From positions 374,979-421,142 of the forward strand of contig NZ_VUOA01000019.1 in the NCBI RefSeq assembly GCF_008386575.1: a stretch of 46,164 nt of DNA, written 5' to 3'. Both the position numbers and the translations under genes were made by a program. The stretch's first letter is position 1. The number at the start of each line of letters is the position of its first letter. The notes beneath the pieces were generated by a model that saw only the letters and a list, made by a program, of their open reading frames with translations, was not told where the DNA came from and searched no databases. Shown here one piece after another: positions 8,061-16,415 of the stretch. Source of the stretch: Salinarimonas soli. Its GTDB lineage: Bacteria; Pseudomonadota; Alphaproteobacteria; Rhizobiales; Beijerinckiaceae.

Positions 8061-8557
8061 GTGCGCACCGGCAGCGGCTCGGCGAGCAGCCGGTTCTTCA
8101 CGATCCAGCGGACCCCGCGCAGCCACGTCCCGTCGTCGTTGCCGCGGATGTCGACCTGCCCGCCGCGGATCACCTTGCCGGTCCCGACGTCCTTCACGGT
8201 GACGACGAAGCTGAGGATGAGGTTCGAGGTCTTCTGGACGTAGCCCGAGACCACGAGATCGGCGCCGAGCGCCTTCCCGATGTCCTCCTCGCAGCCGTTG
8301 CACTTGAGGATCGGCGACTTGGCCTCGATCGCGGCGGCCTGGGGCGCGATGTCGACGAGCGCGAGCTGGTCGGAGGCCCCGAGCAGCCTGCGCAGCTCCT
8401 GGCTTGCCAGGGCGAGGCGCTGGGTCTCGTCGGGGCGCCGCCCGCGCTCCCCCTCCTGGCTCATGTCGAGAAGCTCGATGTCGAGCACGGCCGTCTTCGC
8501 GGGGGCCGCCCAGGCGGGCGTGACCAAGAGGAAGGCTAGCATCGCCAGGATACGCAT
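8057..8557 (-). CDS. Secreted DUF3280-like (DUF2380-type) protein
   Basis: Protein of 166 aa with a signal peptide (MRILAMLAFLLVTPAWA) followed by KTAVLDIELLDMS, the N-terminal strand typical of DUF3280/DUF2380 proteins, and LVVSGYVQKTSNLILSFVVTVKDV near the C-terminus. A CNGC pair lies near the middle. The function is unknown; members commonly sit beside PQQ-dehydrogenase-associated ABC genes, as here. ATG 8557 is chosen over an upstream in-frame ATG (8587) because AAGGAG precedes it and the signal peptide begins there. It is the first gene of the minus-strand cofactor operon. Confidence 0.78.
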   Translation of the reverse strand: MRILAMLAFLLVTPAWAAPAKTAVLDIELLDMSQEGERGRRPDETQRLALASQELRRLLGASDQLALVDIAPQAAAIEAKSPILKCNGCEEDIGKALGADLVVSGYVQKTSNLILSFVVTVKDVGTGKVIRGGQVDIRGNDDGTWLRGVRWIVKNRLLAEPLPVRT

Positions 8558-8683
8558 CGGCCGGCTCCTTGAAGAAGAGTGTGGCACGGCCTTTCCAATT
8601 CACGCAACGCGAGCGGGGCTTAATTTTCTCTTATGCTTATTGCCTTGAAGATCGCGTCCGGCGCCTGCTAGCCTCAGCCTGGC
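8558..8683. promoter_or_regulatory. Divergent promoter region of the two C1 operons
   Basis: This 126-bp gap separates the starts of the minus-strand cofactor operon and the plus-strand PQQ-ABC operon. It contains an AT-rich block (about 8620-8645) that stands out against its GC-rich surroundings. On the plus strand TTGAAG (8645-8650) and TAGCCT (8669-8674) with an 18-nt spacer are a weak candidate promoter. I see no obvious operator palindrome. Confidence 0.35.
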
Positions 8684-9898
8684 ATGGTGTACCGACATCG
8701 TTGTGACCCTCTCTGGAAGACCTTGGTGCTTGCTGCGCTCGTCGCAGCAGGCGCCATCTTTCTCCAGCCCCGGGCCGCGTCGGCACAGGCGGCCGACATC
8801 CGGATCGCCCTCATCGCGCGAAAGCCCCCTCCGCCCCCGCTCTACGACTTCGATGCCCCTCCGGAGGACGATGGAGTCGCGGGCGGGCGCATGGCGGTCG
8901 CCGACAACAACACCACGGGCCGCTTCACGGGCCACCGCTTCGCCCTCGACGAGCGCGAGCTCGCCGAGGGAGAGGACGCCGCCGCCGCCGCCCGCACCCT
9001 CGCCGACGAGGGCGTCTCCCATCTCGTCCTGGCGCTCAACGCCGACGAGACTCTTGCCGTCGCCGACGCCCTGAAGGGCCGCCCCGTCACCCTCTTCAAC
9101 GCCGCCGCGCCCGACGACCGGCTCCGGGGCGAGGATTGCCGCGCGGGCCTGCTCCACGTGGCGCCGAGCCGGGCGATGCAGACCGATGCGCTGGCGCAGT
9201 TCCTCGCCTTCAAGCGCTGGCGGCGGATCTTCATCGTCGTAGGCCCGCAGCCCGGCGACCGGCTCTATGCCGACGCCATGCGCCGCTCGGCCAAGAAGTT
9301 CGGCCTCCAGGTCGCGGCCGAGAAGCCTTGGGAGTTCGGGCCGCTCGCGCGCACCAAGGGCGACAGCCCCACCACGGCCGACGCCCTCGTCTTCACCCGG
9401 GGCGTCGACTACGACGTGGCGGTGGTGGCGGACGAGGCGGGCGACTGGGGCGACTATCTCGCCTACCGCACCTGGGACCCGCGGCTCGTCGCGGGCACGC
9501 AGGGGCTGACGCCCACCACCTGGCACCCGACCCTGGAGGTCTGGGGGGCGGCGCAAGCGCAAAACCGCTTCCGGCGCATGGCGAACCGGCCCATGCGCCC
9601 CCTCGATCATCAGGTCTGGATCGCGGTTCGCTCCATCGGCGAGGCCGTGACCCGCACCAAGAGCACGGATCCGGCGGCGATCGCGGCGTTCCTGCGCTCG
9701 CCCGACTTCGCGATCCCCGCCTACAAGGGCGTCCCGCTGAGCTTTCGTCCCTGGGACAACCAGCTGCGCCAGCCGATCCTGATCGCCCAGGCCCGGTCGC
9801 TCGTCTCCGTCGCGCCCGAGCGCGGCTTCCTGCACCAGCGCACGCCCCTCGACACGCTGGGCTTCGACGAGGGGGAGAGCGCCTGCAAGGCGCGCTGA
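8684..9898 (+). CDS. Periplasmic substrate-binding protein of the PQQ-alcohol-dehydrogenase-associated ABC set
   Basis: Protein of 404 aa with a signal peptide (about 1-35, ending RAASAQA), then a periplasmic-binding-protein type I fold resembling branched-chain amino acid receptors, with a degenerate ligand region. Segments such as DIRIALIARKPPPPPLYDFD and VLHQRTPLDTLGFDEGES-like C-termini are typical of the binding protein found with PQQ-dependent alcohol dehydrogenases. What it binds is unknown; involvement in maturation or cofactor handling rather than nutrient import has been suggested for this set. First gene of the operon 8684-13215. Confidence 0.85.
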   Translation: MVYRHRCDPLWKTLVLAALVAAGAIFLQPRAASAQAADIRIALIARKPPPPPLYDFDAPPEDDGVAGGRMAVADNNTTGRFTGHRFALDERELAEGEDAAAAARTLADEGVSHLVLALNADETLAVADALKGRPVTLFNAAAPDDRLRGEDCRAGLLHVAPSRAMQTDALAQFLAFKRWRRIFIVVGPQPGDRLYADAMRRSAKKFGLQVAAEKPWEFGPLARTKGDSPTTADALVFTRGVDYDVAVVADEAGDWGDYLAYRTWDPRLVAGTQGLTPTTWHPTLEVWGAAQAQNRFRRMANRPMRPLDHQVWIAVRSIGEAVTRTKSTDPAAIAAFLRSPDFAIPAYKGVPLSFRPWDNQLRQPILIAQARSLVSVAPERGFLHQRTPLDTLGFDEGESACKAR

Positions 9899-9957
9899 CG
9901 CCATTCGCGAGGCCCGCCCGCCCCCAAACGAGGCCGGCCCGACACGGGAGGACGACG

Positions 9958-10935
9958 ATGAAGGGACCATGGATCGCAGCCGCGGCGCTGGTCTGCGCCG
10001 CCCCGGCGCTGGCCGGCCCCGTCTACGTGTCGAACGAGAAGGACAACACGGTCACCGTGCTCGACAGCGAGAAGCTGGAGGTGACCGCGACCTGGAAGGT
10101 GGGCCGGCGCCCGCGCGGAATCACGCTGAGCCACGACGGCCGGCTCCTCTATGTCTGCGCGAGCGACGACAACCGCATCGACGTCCTCGACACCGCCACG
10201 GGCAAGATCCTGCGCAGCCTGAAATCCGGCCCGGACCCGGAGCTGTTTGTCCTCCATCCGACGGGGAACGTCCTCTTCATCGCCAACGAGGACGACAACA
10301 TGATCACCGTCCTCGACGTGGAGAAGAACCAGATCCTCTCCGAGGTGCCCGTGGGCGTGGAGCCCGAGGGGCTGGCGATCAGCCCCGACGGCAAGACGCT
10401 CGTGAACACCTCCGAGACCACCAACATGGCGCACTTCATCGACGCCGTGTCCCACAAGGTGCTCGACAACGTGCTCGTGGACGCCCGGCCCCGAGTCGCG
10501 GAGTTCTCGCCCGACGGCAAGACGGTCTGGGTCTCGGCCGAGATCGGCGGCACAGTGAGCGTCATCGACGCCGCGACGCGCAAGATCGTGAAGACGATCA
10601 CCTTCAAAATCCCCGGCATCGCCGACGAGGCGATCCAGCCGGTGGGCGTGCGCCTCACCCGGGATGGCAAGAAGGCCTACGTGGCGCTCGGGCCCGCCAA
10701 CCGCGTCGCGGTCATCGACCAGCAGACCCACGAAGTGAAGGCCTACCTGCCGGTGGGCCAGCGGGTCTGGCAGCTCGCCTTCACGGCGGACGAGAGCCTG
10801 CTCTTTACCACCAACGGCACCTCGAACGACGTGTCCGTCATCGACACGGCGAGCGACAAGGTGCGCAAGAGCATCAAGGTCGGGGCCTATCCCTGGGGCG
10901 TGGTCACCGCCCCCCCCAAGGCGACCACCAATTGA
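9958..10935 (+). CDS. PQQ-catabolism-associated YVTN beta-propeller protein
   Basis: Protein of 325 aa: a signal peptide (about 1-19, ending ALAGPV), then YVTN propeller repeats (VYVSNEKDNTVTVLD, LYVCASDDNRIDVLD, LFIANEDDNMITVLD, VWVSAEIGGTVSVID, LFTTNGTSNDVSVID). The periodic D-N-x-I/V-x-V-L-D pattern gives seven blades. It is the propeller partner of the PQQ-dehydrogenase ABC set. GGGAGGA precedes ATG 9958. The stop TGA overlaps the TTG start of the ATPase gene. Confidence 0.9.
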   Translation: MKGPWIAAAALVCAAPALAGPVYVSNEKDNTVTVLDSEKLEVTATWKVGRRPRGITLSHDGRLLYVCASDDNRIDVLDTATGKILRSLKSGPDPELFVLHPTGNVLFIANEDDNMITVLDVEKNQILSEVPVGVEPEGLAISPDGKTLVNTSETTNMAHFIDAVSHKVLDNVLVDARPRVAEFSPDGKTVWVSAEIGGTVSVIDAATRKIVKTITFKIPGIADEAIQPVGVRLTRDGKKAYVALGPANRVAVIDQQTHEVKAYLPVGQRVWQLAFTADESLLFTTNGTSNDVSVIDTASDKVRKSIKVGAYPWGVVTAPPKATTN

Positions 10936-11693
10936 CCGGCGGGGGAGGGACGATCAGGGGCGGCCCGGGTCCGGCCCTCTCGGTCGAGGGCGTCAGCCAC
11001 CGCTTCGGCGCCCGCGAGGCCCTGAGCGGGGTCTCGCTCGCCGTGCCCGTGGGCCGCTTCGTCGCCCTGCTCGGCCCCAACGGCGCGGGCAAGACCACGC
11101 TGTTCTCCATCGTGACCAGGCTTTACCACACGCGCCAGGGCCGGGTCGCCGTGTTCGGCCACAACCTCGCCCGGGAGCCGGCGCAAGGGCTTGCCCGCAT
11201 CGGCGTCGTGTTCCAGGCCCGCACCCTCGACACCGACCTGACGGTCCGCCAGAACCTGCTCTACCACGCGGCGCTCCACGGCCTGCCGCGGCGCGTTGCG
11301 ATGGGGCGGGTCGAGGCGCTGCTCGCCCGCGTCGGCCTCCTGGACCGGATCGACGACAAGATCCGGGTGCTCTCGGGCGGCCAGAGCCGGCGGGTCGAGA
11401 TCGCCCGCTCCCTGGTGCACGGGCCGAGCCTCCTCCTCCTCGACGAGCCGACGGTGGGCCTCGACCTCGAATCGCGCGCCGACATCCTCGCGACCGTGCG
11501 GGCGCTCGTGCGCGACGAGGGCATCTCGGTGCTGTGGGCGACGCATATCTTCGAGGAGCTGCAGCCCGACGACGCCCTCGTGGTGCTGCATCGCGGGCGC
11601 GTGATCGCCGACGGCACCGCGGCGCAGGTCGCCGGGGGAGGGACCCTGGAGGCCGCCTTCCGCCGCATGACGGCCCTGGAGAAGGCCGCATGA
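10932..11693 (+). CDS. ABC transporter ATP-binding protein, PQQ-alcohol-dehydrogenase-associated
   Basis: Protein of 253 aa, complete ABC ATPase: Walker A GPNGAGKTT at about residues 48-56, Q-loop VVFQART, signature LSGGQSRRVEIA, Walker B LLLLDEPTVGLD and switch histidine WATH. Closest in type to the ATPases of ABC-2 exporters, and paired with the permease that follows. The start is TTG 10932, overlapping the upstream stop as TTGA. No ATG or GTG exists before the conserved ALSVEGVSHRFG strand, so the rare start is well supported. Confidence 0.9.
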   Translation: MTGGGGTIRGGPGPALSVEGVSHRFGAREALSGVSLAVPVGRFVALLGPNGAGKTTLFSIVTRLYHTRQGRVAVFGHNLAREPAQGLARIGVVFQARTLDTDLTVRQNLLYHAALHGLPRRVAMGRVEALLARVGLLDRIDDKIRVLSGGQSRRVEIARSLVHGPSLLLLDEPTVGLDLESRADILATVRALVRDEGISVLWATHIFEELQPDDALVVLHRGRVIADGTAAQVAGGGTLEAAFRRMTALEKAA

Positions 11694-12586
11694 CCGCCGC
11701 CGTCCGGCCCACAGACCCACCGCTGGAGGCCGCGTCCCCGGCCGCCTCCGCGCCCGTGGCGTCGCGGCTCGGCCTTGCGGGCTATCTCGTCTGCGCCGGC
11801 GGGATCGTGCGCCGCGAGCTGCTGCGCTTCGTGAACCAGAAGGAGCGCTTCTTCTCCGCGCTGGTGCGCCCGCTCGTCTGGCTCTTCATCTTCGCGGCGG
11901 GCTTTCGCAACGTGCTCGGCGTCTCGATCATCCCGCCCTACGAGACTTACGTCCTCTACGAGGTCTACGTGACGGCGGGGCTCGCCGCGATGATCCAGCT
12001 CTTCAACGGCATGCAATCGTCGCTGTCCATGGTCTACGACCGGGAGGTGGGCTCCATGCGCGTGCTGCTGACGAGCCCCTATCCGCGCTGGTCCCTGCTG
12101 CTCGCCAAGCTCGCCGCAGGCGTCGCGGTCTCCCTGGTCCAGGTCTACGTCTTCCTCGCCATCGCCCGGTTCTGGGAGGTGGACGTGCCCTGGCTCGGCT
12201 ATCTGACGGCGCTGCCGGCCTTCGTCGCCGTGGGGCTGATGCTGGGCTCCATCGGGCTCTTCCTGTCGTCTCTGGTGCGCCAGCTCGAGAACTTCGCGAG
12301 CGTGATGAACTTCGTCATCTTTCCGATGTTCTTCGCCTCCTCGGCCCTCTACCCGCTCTGGCGCATCCGCGAATCGAGCGAGGCGCTCTACCTCATCTGC
12401 CAGGCGAACCCCTTCACCCACGGCGTCGAGCTCATCCGCCACGCGCTCTACGGCTCCTTCGAGCCCGTGGCCTGCGCGGTCGTGGTGGGGACGACGCTTC
12501 TCTTCTTCCTGCTCGCCGTCGTGGCCTACGACCCGGGCCGCGGCATCATGGCCCGGCGGGGCGGGCCCCCCGGCGAGGGATCCTGA
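11690..12586 (+). CDS. ABC-2 type permease, PQQ-alcohol-dehydrogenase-associated (PedC-like)
   Basis: Inner-membrane protein of 298 aa with an N-terminal cytoplasmic tail, an amphipathic RRELLRFVNQKERFFSALVRP segment and about six transmembrane helices typical of ABC-2 permeases, ending in VGTTLLFFLLAVVAYDPGRG. ATG 11690 overlaps the ATPase stop as ATGA, indicating translational coupling. Together they form an exporter-type ABC complex whose substrate is unknown. Confidence 0.9.
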   Translation: MTAAVRPTDPPLEAASPAASAPVASRLGLAGYLVCAGGIVRRELLRFVNQKERFFSALVRPLVWLFIFAAGFRNVLGVSIIPPYETYVLYEVYVTAGLAAMIQLFNGMQSSLSMVYDREVGSMRVLLTSPYPRWSLLLAKLAAGVAVSLVQVYVFLAIARFWEVDVPWLGYLTALPAFVAVGLMLGSIGLFLSSLVRQLENFASVMNFVIFPMFFASSALYPLWRIRESSEALYLICQANPFTHGVELIRHALYGSFEPVACAVVVGTTLLFFLLAVVAYDPGRGIMARRGGPPGEGS

Positions 12587-12600
12587 CGATCGGACATCCC

Positions 12601-13215
12601 ATGACCCATCTCACCCGCACCCTCGCAGCCGCCCTCGTCCTTGCCGGCGTCTCGACCGTCGCGATGGCCCAGCCCAAGCCCGATCCGGACTGGCCCTGCG
12701 TCCAGCGCAAGGTGCCGACCCTGACGCTCGGCTCCGTCTGGTCGGGGCCCGATCCGGCGGGGGCAGGGGAATGGGGGCGCGACTTCCAGGCTGCGTCCCT
12801 CGCCCAGCGTCTCGCCTCCCGCCGCACACCGATCGACGAGACGGACGCGCTCATCCAGGCCTTCGCCAATGAGGCGGGCGCCGAGCGGGCGCAGCGCCTG
12901 ACCCGTGTCATGGCCGGGGTCCACGAGCTCATCAACGCGGAGCGGGGCAAGGTGCTCGGCGGCATCGAGCGCTATGCCCGCGGCCAGCGCCGCCTCGCCG
13001 AGCGCATCCGCGAGGAGGCCGACCAGGTGAGCGCGACCCGCGACGCCGTGGAGGTGAAGCCCGTCAAGGAGCAGGCGGAGGTCGAGCAGCGCTTCGCCTG
13101 GGACCGCCGCATCTTCGAGGACCGCTCCCAGGCCCTCGAATATGTCTGCGAGACGCCGGTCCTGCTGGAGCAGCGCCTGTTCGAGATCGCGCGCCGGATC
13201 CAGGCACGGCTCTGA
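12601..13215 (+). CDS. Secreted alpha-helical protein of unknown function
   Basis: Protein of 204 aa with a signal peptide (about 1-23, ending AMAQP). The mature part is mostly charged helix (IRARQRRLAERIREEADQVS-like region around 130-150), suggesting a coiled coil, with two cysteines (WPCVQ near the N-terminus, YVCET near residue 182) that could form a disulfide. It lies 14 bp after the permease gene and is probably the last gene of the PQQ-ABC operon. I do not recognise a named family. Confidence 0.75.
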   Translation: MTHLTRTLAAALVLAGVSTVAMAQPKPDPDWPCVQRKVPTLTLGSVWSGPDPAGAGEWGRDFQAASLAQRLASRRTPIDETDALIQAFANEAGAERAQRLTRVMAGVHELINAERGKVLGGIERYARGQRRLAERIREEADQVSATRDAVEVKPVKEQAEVEQRFAWDRRIFEDRSQALEYVCETPVLLEQRLFEIARRIQARL

Positions 13216-13217
13216 CC

Positions 13218-13416
13218 TCCTCTCCCCGCGGGCCGGGAGAGGGCTCCGGCTGCGGACCGGCAGCCGGAGCAAGCGAACCGAAGGTGAGCGAGGGTGAGGG
13301 GGCCTGGACGGTGGAGCTCCACCTTGCGGCGCCCCCTCACCCTCGGGCTGCTGCCCTCGCCTCAGCCCCCGGTGAAGGGGGCCTCGGCCCTCTCCCCGCG
13401 CGGCGGGGAGAGGTGA
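13218..13416. repeat. REP-like inverted-repeat block between convergent genes
   Basis: About 200 bp of nested palindromes: CTCCTCTCCCCGCGGG-type ends at 13218 and 13389-13415 (the latter CCTCTCCCCGCGCGGCGGGGAGAGG); arms CTCCGGCTG/CAGCCGGAG (13244-13269); a perfect 14-bp pair GAGGGTGAGGGGGC (13290-13303) / GCCCCCTCACCCTC (13331-13344); and the perfect palindrome GGTGGAGCTCCACC (13310-13323) at the centre. The same end motif recurs at 46144-46164. It lies between convergent genes, the usual position of dispersed REP/BIME-like elements, and may also terminate both transcripts. Confidence 0.75.
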
Positions 13417-13420
13417 ACGC

Positions 13421-16396
13421 TTACTCCGCCGCCTCCGCCAATCCTCCCGTCGCGGTCACCCGCGCGGCGCAGAACTTGAACTCGGGGATCTTGCCGAAGG
13501 GGTCCAGCGCCGGGTTGGTGAGGAGGTTGGCGGCGGCCTCGATGTAGCAGAAGGGCATGAACACCATGCCCTCGGGCACGTCCCGGTCGGCCCGCACCCG
13601 CACCTCGACGGCGCCGCGCCGGGTCTCCAGGCGGATCGCGTCGCCGGCCGTGAGGCCCCGGGCGCGCAGCTCGCGCGGGTGCAGGAAGGCGAAGGGCTCG
13701 GGCTCGATGGCGTCCAGCGCCTCCGAGCGGCGGGTCATGGAGCCCGTGTGCCAGTGCTCCAGGATGCGCCCGGTGGAGAGCACCATGGGATAGGCCTCGT
13801 CTGGCACCTCGTCGGGCGGCGTGAGCCCGGCCGGCATGATACGCGCGCGGCCCGATTCGGTGGGGAAGCCTGAGTAGAAGATGATCTCATTGCCCGGCCC
13901 GTCCGGCGTGTCGACCGGATAGGTGACGGCGCCCTCGCGCTCCAGGCGCTCCCATGTGATGTTCTTGAGCGACGGGCTCACCTGGGAGAGCTCCGCGAAC
14001 ACGTCCGCCGGTCCCTCGTAGGCCCAGTCGAGGTCGAGCCGGCGGGCGATCTCCCGGATGATCCACCAGTCCTGCCGGGCGTCCCCCGGGGGCGCCAGGA
14101 CGGGGCGGGCGATCTGGACGCGCCGGTCGGTGTTGGTGAAGGTGCCGGCCTTCTCGGGCAGGGCGGAGGCGGGCAGGATCACGTCGGCGTGGAATGCAGT
14201 CTCGGTGAGGAAGAGGTCCTGCACCACGAGGTGGTCGAGCTTCGCCAGGGCCTCCCGGGCGTGGTTGAGGTCGGGGTCCGACATGGCCGGGTTCTCGCCT
14301 TCCACATACATGCCCCGGATCGCGCCCGCATGGATCGCGTCCATGATCTCGACGACGGTGAGGCCGCGCTTGGGGTCCAGGGGCTGGCCCCAGAACTCCT
14401 CGAAGAAGGCCCGCACCGTGTCCTTCTCGACGGGCTGGTAGTCGGCATAGACCATCGGGATGAGGCCGGCGTCGGAGGCACCCTGCACGTTGTTCTGGCC
14501 TCGCAGCGGATGCAACCCCGTGCCGGGCCGGCCGATCTGGCCCGTGACCAGCGCCAGCGCGATGAGGCAGCGGGCGTTGTCCGTGCCGTGGACGTGCTGC
14601 GACACGCCCATGCCCCAGAAGATGATCGACGAGCGCGCGCCCGCATAGGCGCGGGCGACCTCCTTCAAGGTCTCGGCCGGGATGCCGCAGACGGCCTCCA
14701 TGGCCTCGGGCGAGAAGTCGCCGATGCGCTCCTTCAGCGCCTCGAAGTTCTCCGTGTAGCCCGCGATGTACTGCTCGTCGGTCAACCCCTCCGTGATGAT
14801 CGTGTGGAGCATGGCGTTGAGCATCGCCACGTCGGTGCCGGGCTTGAAGGCGAGATGCCGCCAGGCGTGGCGCGAGAGCGTCTGCCCGCGCGGGTCCATC
14901 ACCACGAGCCGGGCGCCGCGCTCCTTGACCGCGTTCTTGATGAAGGTCGCGGCCACGGGATGGTTCGCCGTGGGGTTCGCCCCGATGACGATGATCACCT
15001 CCGCGTCGAGCGCCGCCGCGAAGGGCGCCGAGACCGCGCCGGAGTTCAGGCCCTCCATGAGCGCCGCCACCGAGGAGGCGTGGCACAGGCGCGTGCAATG
15101 GTCGACGTTGTTGGAGCCGAAGCCCATGCGCACGAGCTTCTGGAAGAGGTAGGCCTCCTCGTTCGAGCCCTTGGCCGAGCCGAAGCCCGCGAGGCTCCTC
15201 GGGCCGCTCTCCCCGCGGATGGCCTTGAAGCCCCCCGCCGCGATGTCGAGGGCCTCCTCCCAGGTCGCCTCGCGAAAATGCGTCCAAGGGTTCGCGGGGT
15301 CGACGACGTCGCGCGCGTCCTTGGGCGCGTTGGGGAGGCGGACCAGGGGCTTCGTCAGCCGGTGCGGGTGGTGGATGTAGTCGAAGCCGAAGCGGCCCTT
15401 CACGCACAGCCGGTTGCGGTTCGCCGGGCCGTCGCGCCCCTCGGCCACGACGATGCGCTCGTCCTTCACCCCGTAGGTGATCTGGCAGCCCACCCCGCAA
15501 TAGGGGCACAGCGAATCCACCTCCCGCTCCGCCCACACGGTGCGCACGCCCTCCTCGTTCACGAGGCTCGCCGGCATCAGCGCGCCCGTGGGGCAGGCCT
15601 GGACGCACTCGCCGCAGGAGACGCAGGTGGACTCGCCCATCGGGTCGTCGAAGTCGAACACCACCTTGGCGTCGGCATTGCGGTAAGCCATGCCGATGAC
15701 GTCGTTGACCTGGACCTCGCGGCAGGCGCGAACGCAAAGACCGCACTGGATGCAGGCGTCGAGATGGACCCGCATGGCCGGGTGGCTCGGATCGCGCTCC
15801 CAGCGCCCGGCGGACGGGAAGCGGCTCGCCTCGATCCCCACCGCGTCGGCCTGGGCCCAGAACGCCGAGGTCGGGTCCGGCGACACGTCGCGGGCGGGCT
15901 GGTCGGCGAGCAGGAGCTCGATCACCATGGCCCGGGCGGTGGCCGCGCGCTCGGACGACGAGCGCACCTTCATCCCCACCGCCGGCACGCGCTTGCAGGA
16001 GGCGGCGAGCACGCGCTCGCCCTCGATCTCCACCATGCAGGCGCGGCAATTGCCGTCGGGCCGGTAGCCGGGCTGCGGCCGGTGGCACAGATGCGGGATA
16101 TCCGTGCCGAGCCGCTTCGCCACCTCCCAGATGGTCTCGCCGGGCCGCGCCTCCACGGCCTGCCCGTCGAGCTCGAACACCACGCCCGGGATGCCCTCGG
16201 GCACATGGCGGATGCCGCCGGTGCCGCTCGGCGCGGGCCCAGCCTGGCCGCCCGCCTTCGGCCCTTGCGAATAGGCGCCGCCCGGCACGGGCTGACCCGC
16301 CGTGGCGCCGGGACCGGCGGCATCGCTGGGTCCCTGCGGGGCGGTCACCAGCGGGTCGGTGCCGGCGGGATGGCTGCGGGTGGTGCCGCTGCTCAT
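13421..16396 (-). CDS. fdhA: NAD-dependent formate dehydrogenase, catalytic alpha subunit
   Basis: Protein of 991 aa oxidising formate to CO2 at a Mo/W-bis-MGD centre. After a Pro/Gly-rich tail (1-65) come a 2Fe-2S domain (Cys104, 117, 120, 134), two 4Fe-4S clusters (Cys215/218/221/225 and Cys258/261/264/268), the 4Fe-4S cluster of the molybdopterin domain (Cys297/300/304/331) and the active-site motif RLCHASSV with Cys438-His439. The ligand is cysteine (TGC), not selenocysteine. The length and the partner closely match FDH1, the tungsten enzyme of Methylobacterium; Mo versus W cannot be read from sequence. AAGGA precedes ATG 16396, 19 bp after fdhB. Confidence 0.95.
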   Translation of the reverse strand: MSSGTTRSHPAGTDPLVTAPQGPSDAAGPGATAGQPVPGGAYSQGPKAGGQAGPAPSGTGGIRHVPEGIPGVVFELDGQAVEARPGETIWEVAKRLGTDIPHLCHRPQPGYRPDGNCRACMVEIEGERVLAASCKRVPAVGMKVRSSSERAATARAMVIELLLADQPARDVSPDPTSAFWAQADAVGIEASRFPSAGRWERDPSHPAMRVHLDACIQCGLCVRACREVQVNDVIGMAYRNADAKVVFDFDDPMGESTCVSCGECVQACPTGALMPASLVNEEGVRTVWAEREVDSLCPYCGVGCQITYGVKDERIVVAEGRDGPANRNRLCVKGRFGFDYIHHPHRLTKPLVRLPNAPKDARDVVDPANPWTHFREATWEEALDIAAGGFKAIRGESGPRSLAGFGSAKGSNEEAYLFQKLVRMGFGSNNVDHCTRLCHASSVAALMEGLNSGAVSAPFAAALDAEVIIVIGANPTANHPVAATFIKNAVKERGARLVVMDPRGQTLSRHAWRHLAFKPGTDVAMLNAMLHTIITEGLTDEQYIAGYTENFEALKERIGDFSPEAMEAVCGIPAETLKEVARAYAGARSSIIFWGMGVSQHVHGTDNARCLIALALVTGQIGRPGTGLHPLRGQNNVQGASDAGLIPMVYADYQPVEKDTVRAFFEEFWGQPLDPKRGLTVVEIMDAIHAGAIRGMYVEGENPAMSDPDLNHAREALAKLDHLVVQDLFLTETAFHADVILPASALPEKAGTFTNTDRRVQIARPVLAPPGDARQDWWIIREIARRLDLDWAYEGPADVFAELSQVSPSLKNITWERLEREGAVTYPVDTPDGPGNEIIFYSGFPTESGRARIMPAGLTPPDEVPDEAYPMVLSTGRILEHWHTGSMTRRSEALDAIEPEPFAFLHPRELRARGLTAGDAIRLETRRGAVEVRVRADRDVPEGMVFMPFCYIEAAANLLTNPALDPFGKIPEFKFCAARVTATGGLAEAAE

Positions 16397-16415
16397 GGGG
16401 GCATCCTTCTGGTCC

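Noticed and set aside
14900-15150. Possible selenocysteine formate dehydrogenase
   Set aside because: The active-site codon is TGC (Cys438 in RLCHASS) and there is no in-frame TGA or SECIS-like structure.
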